NCBI RefSeq assembly: GCF_000237925.1
Contig: NW_017386032.1
Coordinates: forward strand, 558,001 to 622,000
Reading direction: 5' to 3'
DNA from: Schistosoma mansoni
Lineage: Eukaryota; Platyhelminthes; Trematoda; Strigeidida; Schistosomatidae
DNA: 64,000 nt
The notes beneath the pieces were generated by a model. It was not told where the DNA came from and did not search any database. It was given only the letters and a program-made list of their open reading frames with translations. Shown piece by piece: positions 57,830 to 64,000 of this stretch; position 1 is the stretch's first letter; each line of letters begins with the position of its first letter. The translations under genes were made by a program, and so were the position numbers.

Positions 57830-60650
57830 TAAAAAGTCATTTTTACCATAAAAGTTATTAGAATTAAAGTTGGAACTACCTACCTGAAGTTCAGAATTGT
57901 CAACAGAATTAGGGTTAGTTGAGGGAGATCAGAACTAAAATTGGAATCACCTACCATCCGACTACCCATTCTTCGAATTATAATCTCCATGAGAGATCGG
58001 TAGTCATTTCCTCGACAAAACTGCAATTTTGGTGATGTTCTGTTCGAAGTATACGAGATTTAAGGAGTTTGGCTGGACTGTCATGAATTCTTGAATGTTC
58101 TGCATTACGATGTTGGAGCAAAAATTATCAATGCGTTTTACAGCTGTTTTAAATTACTCGAATTCACTGGTATAGTAGTACTCTTTGAAGTTCGATAAAA
58201 GGTTTGGTGGAGTTTGAAATGGATGATGACGCCCAGTATCGGTAAGCCAGCTGTTAAACTCCGTGAAATGGGCTCCATTACGCGATACTACTACATGAGT
58301 ATTCCTTCATGACTAAATATCTTTCCTACTGCCCTGTGAATGAAGTGTCCCATACGACTGCTCATTAGCACTACTCCTAGAATATAAATCAATAATGACT
58401 AAAGCAAAATATGAGTTTGAAAATAGGCCACAGTAATCTGCATGAATACGTTGCCACGATTCATGAGATACAGCCTACTGATTCCATGTAGGTTTGTTAT
58501 ACGATAGCTTGTGTAAACAAGCAGGACAGATTTATGATTTTCCACTTATATCACCGTCAACCTCAGGCCAACAACAGGTCTAAAGAGCAAGTGATTTTAT
58601 TTCCTCTGCTCCCTGATGGACGGAGGAAAGCTTGACTTGCAACGGAGATCTAAGTGTAAGGGGAATTATTAACTTGTTATTAAAGTACAAATTACCATTT
58701 GAATGCTGTGATACATCTTTTCTCTTATTATAAAACTCAGTATAACTACGCTTGCGCCAAATATTTGTGATAATTAGCAGTATTTGAATTAATGTGCTAA
58801 ATATGGTTTCCCTATATAGTGTTTTTTAAGGCAGGTAGAACTAGATGAGCACAAATGAACGTGTCGGATTTAAAAATCTGTAACCTGAAGGCACAAATAA
58901 CACGATGTTCCAATCATTTTTCAATGAATTTATGACAATCCTAAAGTACTTACGAGTAACCTTCACAGGTTCTGCTATACCAACAGGTAATTTTCGAGTC
59001 AACGTACAGTCACTTTCGTTGGGTGGCCTTCCAAAATATTAATGGCTTGATGGAAAATTAGTATGTGACATGCTTTGCGACACTAGGTGCTCAATAGTGA
59101 AGTTATAATCACCCAACTTCAATCTCCATCTGTAGACCATGGTAGTGAGTAACTGAATACGTGACTTAGTTGAGTGGCAAGTAAACTTTAACGCCTGTTA
59201 ATCAGTTACCATATATGGAATTTTATACCAAAAAAGTATTTGTGCAGTCTTTTTACTGCTAAAGCCTCTTTAAGGGTATGAAAATACTCTTGTGTACTTT
59301 TGTTTAATGATAATTTTCCTATTATGCTCTAGAACAGCACCTAACTTCAATGGAAATTCATTCGTAGTAAGGACAAATTTTTCAGTTGCCGAAAACAGGT
59401 CGAGGAAAGCTCAGCCATTTAAAACTGCAAAGTTTTTATTAGTATAATCTTGATTAGTTGTTCCTACGCAAACATTTCACTAAAAACAATTCGAAAAGTG
59501 GAAATATTTTCACAAGGTTAGGAATAAATCTAAAATAAGAATGAAGAGCATCAGCCCATGATCTTAGTGATGAGATATTCGTGGGTTCGATGCTTGAATG
59601 AATGGAACTGAGCGACTCATTACGTTCAACGCCCTTATCATCTACAGTACGGCCTAGGAAGTTGATAGAACTAATTTGAAACTGACAATTGGACGCATTT
59701 ACGGCCACATTTGTGTCGCAAAAGTGTTTGCGTATCTTTAGAAGAAGTTCGTTGTGCAACTCAACATTTTCAGCATGAACTCAATATCACTCTGATACGG
59801 TTGATATCATCAAGACCAGTGATAATCTGACACAAAATCCTCTGAAATATTTCAAACCAAACACTTACTCTGGACGGCGGGAGTTTGTATCTGAATATCC
59901 TGAATTTTGTGAGCAACAACCGAAATACCAATATTCAGGTTAAACGCAGAACTAACGAACCAAAGTTTATTCGATTAGACTACACCACGTTCTTCTGTAT
60001 GGTGTATGAAGCTTTTTGCGTGACTCGTATTAAATTATATCAAAATACAAACTCTGTATGATCTAGAGTGTATTCATTAGTATTAGAATCAAAAACTGGA
60101 ATGCGAACAGACTCACCTGGTTTTCGAAACTGTATCTGATCAACATGTCAGTTATGTGTATTTAAATCATTGATATCTAAAATTCGAATCATAGATTCCT
60201 CAACACTATCCTCGCCCACGAAATAATGTCGGATCTTCATATCCCAAAGTTACAAATAATGTGACTGAACTTAAAATATATTTTTTCAAATTGAGTGAAG
60301 GGTTCATTGGCAGTGAGTTCGTAGTGAGGATAAACATATTTGGTATGTGATCATCCGAAATGTAATAAGGATTGAATTCACTTAGGACTTGTGCTTCACA
60401 CATCAAAAACAAATGTATAATGGGGACAAATAACATTTGATGTGGCATCGTCAGAATTCGATTCTTCTAAAACATTTTCCTCGGATTTATTAAAAATCTC
60501 ATTGAAGAATAATGGGTCATTAGAAAAGTCAGCATCTATCAAAATTGCATCAGATTTCTGATGATAATTTGATTCGTTCAGCATATATTTCGCATTTTTA
60601 TGGGAAACTTCATCAGAAATACATGAATCCTTAGGACAACAGGTAAACTA
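57830..60650 (-). mobile_element. Ty3/gypsy pol fossil, heavily decayed
   Basis: An old minus-strand LTR-retrotransposon remnant. From high to low coordinates it holds a possible gag/protease end (60.6-60.0 kb), reverse transcriptase (about 59.9-59.4), an integrase zinc finger (near 58.65), the integrase core (about 58.5-58.1) and the integrase C-terminus (to about 57.85). It is broken in many places (well over ten). No LTRs were recognised. It belongs to a different gypsy lineage from the element at 36-41 kb and is much older. Confidence 0.75.
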
Positions 60651-60701
60651 ACATGAGAAATCTGATAAGTTGATTCATTAGGGACTTTTGTTTCACAACT
60701 A

Positions 60702-61020
60702 ATAATAATAATTTATTGTCAAATAACAGTTTGTTACATGAGGCATGCCGGTTTACATGCAAGATCAAATTGTTACAGAAGTTACAACTTTCACTGTAGA
60801 AAATCACTCAGCTGGGTTGATATTTTATAAGATCTGAATGAAAATGGATTTCGTAAGAAACATGTCAATATCACACATGGCGCACTTTATGAAGGTGGCG
60901 TTTCAACATACAGTTGATGGTCGGGAATATATTCATGCGGAGTTGGGGGCTTTTAGAAGCTTCTACGCCATATCCCTCCGGAATATCTGAGGCTTTAATA
61001 ACGGTGTAAGACATTATGTA
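60702..61020 (-). repeat. Inverted repeat pair, right copy
   Basis: Reverse-orientation partner of 57366-57674, with its TTA-repeat tail (AATAATAATAATTTATTG on the plus strand) at 60702-60720. A short frame on the minus strand reads TVIKASDIPEGYGVEASKS in both copies with substitutions, so the family may have been protein coding. Confidence 0.65.
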
Positions 61021-61519
61021 ATTGCTTTTTAATGTGGACATTACCTTTCGAAATCGTGGATAAAGATAAATGATTGTTAGAAACATCACACTTAGTGAAA
61101 TCTGACCACGGGGTTTACCAACATTGGTGGCGAAACTAGGAATTCTCGAAATAAAGGAATTTTCAGAAGGCAGAACTAGATGAACACCGATGAATGTATT
61201 ATACCTGCAACTCCTAAAAAGCTGGCCCTCCAGTTCAAGAGAATAACTAATTCATAAAAATGACACATCATTCACCACAGTTTATGAAAGCATACTGGAA
61301 TTTCATCATGATTACCACAAATCTAAAACAATCTTTGTTAAGATTATACAGATGTATAAGCTAGTAGCATATGACTTGTAACAAGAGAAAACGAAGTTTA
61401 TAAAAAAATTGATAAGAACTATTTTAAAGCATTTAGTCTATCCATCCTGAGACTTTTGAATAATTCTAACACAAATTACTGATGTAGTCGCGATTTCTAT
61501 CGACTGTTGAAAAATCATT
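61021..61519. other. Short unassigned stretch
   Basis: About 500 bp, AT-rich, nothing recognised. Confidence 0.4.
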
Positions 61520-62100
61520 CATGAACGTGGTGGATCTGATGCAGATATGAAGGCGCGGATTGGCAAAGCAAGAGCAATATATCTACAATTGAAGAACATC
61601 TGGAACTGGAAACAATTGTCAACCAACACAAAGATCAGAATTTTCAATGCAAATGTCAAGATAGTTCTAATGTATGGAGCGGACACCTGGAGAACTACGA
61701 AAGCCATCATCCAGAAGATACAAGTGTTTATTAGCAGTTGTCTAAGCAAAATACTTTGGATCCGTTGTCCAGACACTATCAGCAACAACCAACTGTGAGA
61801 CTGAACAAACCAGATTTCAATGGAGGAAGGAATCAGGAAGAAACTCTGGAAGTGGGTAAAACACACATAGAGGAAAGCACCCAACTGAGTCACAATGCAA
61901 GCCTTCACACGGAATCCTGAAGTTCAAAGGAAAAAAAGGAAAACCAAAGAACACATTACTCCGAAAAATGGAGATAGACATGAGAAGAATGAACAAAAAT
62001 TGAATAGAACTAGGAAGGAAGGCCCAAGACAGAGTGGGTTGGAGAATGGTGATTGGCAGCCTGTGCTCCATTGGGGGTAACAAGCGTAAGCAAGTAAGTT
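61520..62100 (+). mobile_element. LINE family B, 3'-terminal fragment
   Basis: 5'-truncated copy with ERGGSDADMKARIGKARA, LQLKNIWNWKQLSTN, KIRIFNANVKIVLMYGAD, TWRTTKAI and ISSCLSKILWIRCPDTIS, followed by decayed C-terminal blocks and a GTAAGCAAGTAAGT tail at about 62085-62098. Stops and frameshifts lie in the last third. Confidence 0.75.
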
Positions 62101-62282
62101 GAAAAACCGAAGTCCATTGAGGAATAAAATATGTAGCCCACTTTTTATAGCAAGAAAATATGGTTGTCTTTAAGTGCTTGTTTCTGAAAGTCTCCAGTGT
62201 GCAGTTTTTAAAAAATATTTTCCAAAGAACATCTCTGTAGCTTACTTTATAACCACAACTATAAGTTGACATCAAACCCAGA
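62101..62282. other. Spacer or 3' UTR of the next exon
   Basis: Short AT-rich segment downstream (minus strand) of the candidate exon; nothing specific. Confidence 0.4.
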
Positions 62283-62544
62283 CTATCCAATAATAAACAT
62301 TTCTTTACTCGAAACACTGACTCTGTGGTTAACGTGCACAACTCCCATCCAAGGATGCGGATTTAAACGTCTTTCTACATATTTCTGAATATCTTGAGCT
62401 ATATTACAAGCTTCAAATAAAAAGCAACTATTATTGTCAAGTTCACAAACCTGTACCTGGTTATTAACTAGTAAAACAAATAAAATGTCACGACGATTAC
62501 TATTTCTAGTAAATACTTTGCAGTAAATATTTTCAGTAAAAATA
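62283..62544 (-). CDS. Candidate terminal exon of an unrecognised host gene
   Basis: The minus-strand exon begins after GTTTTAACAG (acceptor at 62545-62546) and reads 86 codons to TAG at 62283-62285. The peptide has a natural protein composition: RRDILFVLLVNNQVQVCEL, a CFLFEACNIAQDIQKYVE helix-like part and LNPHPWMGVVHVNHRVSV. Beta-strand-like and conserved-looking residues (Pro-His-Pro-Trp, His, Asn) suggest a folded domain. I do not recognise the family, and no upstream exon was identified. Confidence 0.4.
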
Positions 62545-63844
62545 CTGTTAAAACAGTTTTGAAAATAATGCATTTGGTGTATAGAATTTTGTGTAGGTTT
62601 TTAGTCACATGTTTTACATTATTTTCATACTCCTTAAATCTATGTTTCCATTACCAGTTGGTGATTTAATAAAAATAATATTTATAACAGTTTTACATAA
62701 AATTAGGTGATTCGCTGCTATCGAATATAAACACTGGATGAAACATGTCAAACTTACATTTTAGGAACTGGAGAACTGAGAAGTAGTCAGACAAATTAGT
62801 CACCACAATCCACTTTGTTTCCTGGTGATTATAAAGAGATACATGAACGGAAATGTTTTACAATGTACAAGCCTGCACATATAAATGTACTGATTTACAG
62901 AAGCTCGTTAACTAATATATACATCAAACAAAACATAATATGAAAATGAAGACGCCTCAGGGATTAGAAATTTCCTACACCGTGGTTATTAAAACATGCT
63001 AAACGTTCAAACACTATGGAAAATGAGACATTGGTACAGAGAGATATTAAAGTTTTCTATGTGCTTTGGTGATTTGAAAACTAGAAATCTCAAACTGATC
63101 GACTTGGCTCTCATGTAAGTATGCAAGATAATATTATATATGGTGATTTATCTGATTTTCGAGGGGAATTGCCACAAAACACAAAGCATTCGTAGTCGAA
63201 AATCAAGTATGATACGGCTGGCTATTTCTTCGATGAATTCGAGCCAGATCATGTTAGTATAAACAAACAGCTAGTGAATGATTAACAAGTACGAAATAAT
63301 CTCGTTTTTGTAAAAATCTACATGTACCTTAAAATTAGGCTTATAATCTGTGTAAACTGGTTGCTTATTTACGAGCGAAGGTATATTAATAAATAATAAC
63401 AAATAAGAACCTTCTATGGAAAATGTGATTTAATGGAAAAAAATCCGTAAGAGAACTGGAAATACTTAATGGCGACATTATTGTGCACACTGAAAAACAG
63501 CATAAGCACCAACTATTAAATATGGCGGACATTCGTAACGTTGAACAAATCTTAAAATAATCTGTTCCCGAATCTCGACTACAACAAATTATGGAAAGGA
63601 CAAAGACAGTAATTAACAACAAAAAGCTAAAGTTATTACTCGTAGAAAGAAATAATTACGTTGATAAATAGAAATGTCCCATTCATGAATGCGAACATTT
63701 CTGTCTGAAATTGATCGAAGAGGTACAGGATTTTTTCCGTTATTTACCAAAATCTACACTTGACAGCAAATGAAAAATCCATTTATTATCCAATATCAGA
63801 TAGAGAGTGTGCATGCTTCCAACTAGAATAACTATTTAGCGTAG
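62545..63844. other. Unassigned stretch
   Basis: AT-rich. A plus-strand segment ending CTTGGCTCTCAT/GTAAGT at about 63112 looks donor-like but has no matched acceptor or known peptide. A minus-strand frame at 63386-63622 is unrecognised. Confidence 0.3.
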
Positions 63845-64000
63845 CGAAAAAGAAGGAAAAATGAAATAACTAAATGAAACAACGAAGAAACCGGAAAGGA
63901 AACATAGTAAAGCAGAGAAATTGGTCAAGGATAAGGAAGGCAAGCCAATCACTGAGACTCGAGAACAGGGGAACAGATGGGTAGAACAATTTGAAGAACT
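63845..64000 (+). mobile_element. LINE family B, start of a truncated copy at window end
   Basis: The frame reads LNETTKKPERKHSKAEK, LVKDKEGKPITETREQ and RWVEQFEEL up to the last base. This matches the linker between endonuclease and RT in the 46.3-kb copy (KYFEELLNRP). One in-frame TAA lies near the start. The RT should continue past the window edge. Confidence 0.7.

Noticed and set aside
1-64000. CRISPR arrays, bacterial operons, rRNA genes
   Set aside because: No regularly spaced repeats, no prokaryotic gene organisation and no rRNA-like blocks were seen; the repeats present are dispersed retroelements.

Overview
The window is strongly AT-rich eukaryotic DNA from a metazoan with small spliced exons, very long introns and a heavy load of retroelements. 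It most likely comes from a blood fluke (genus Schistosoma). The support is a tRNA-derived SINE carrying a hammerhead ribozyme core (Sm-alpha type), RTE-like and CR1-like LINEs of the SR2/SR1 style, and a Ty3/gypsy element of the CsRn1/Kabuki kind with LTRs of about 325 bp. The species cannot be read from the sequence, and no database search was made.

Host genes are a small part of the window. From left to right they are: the last two exons of an F-box/LRR gene closely resembling FBXL16 (+, 5750-7775); five exons of the RNA polymerase III subunit RPC8/POLR3H (-, 26471 down to 21408, final exon not found); a two-exon 3' end of an unrecognised gene lying upstream of POLR3H on the same strand (-, 27552 to 27022); an intact 127-residue single-pass, probably mitochondrial protein (+, 41871-42254); and two weaker exon candidates (-, 49473-49536 and 62283-62544).

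Most of the rest is transposon. 9.6 kb: Sm-alpha SINE with hammerhead core. 11.3 and 29.2 kb: two copies of an LTR-like repeat. 12.3-20.6 kb: RTE cluster with a broken RTE copy, a nearly full-length RTE (959-codon ORF, catalytically dead), and short derivatives made of the RTE leader joined to the RTE tail. 23.6-25.6 kb: a CR1-group LINE in POLR3H intron 1, split by one of those short derivatives with a perfect 10-bp target-site duplication. 32.1-35.5 kb: LINE fragments from two families, one joining a PHD-finger ORF1 directly to reverse transcriptase. 36.2-41.3 kb: a relatively young Ty3/gypsy element with both LTRs and a 4-bp target duplication; solo LTRs of its family lie at 27.7 and 41.3 kb. 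46.3-48.7, 61.5 and 63.8 kb: more LINE family B. 50.9-55.0 kb: two nearly identical CR1 copies head to head, the second running into a 200-bp assembly gap. 57.4-61.0 kb: an old Ty3/gypsy pol fossil flanked by a 300-bp inverted repeat pair.

I see no CRISPR array, bacterial operon, rRNA or confident functional tRNA. I do not see a convincing new biological system. The most interesting signals are the non-autonomous RTE-derived family, the altered hammerhead, the inverted-repeat arrangements, and the small host genes that automated annotation could miss.
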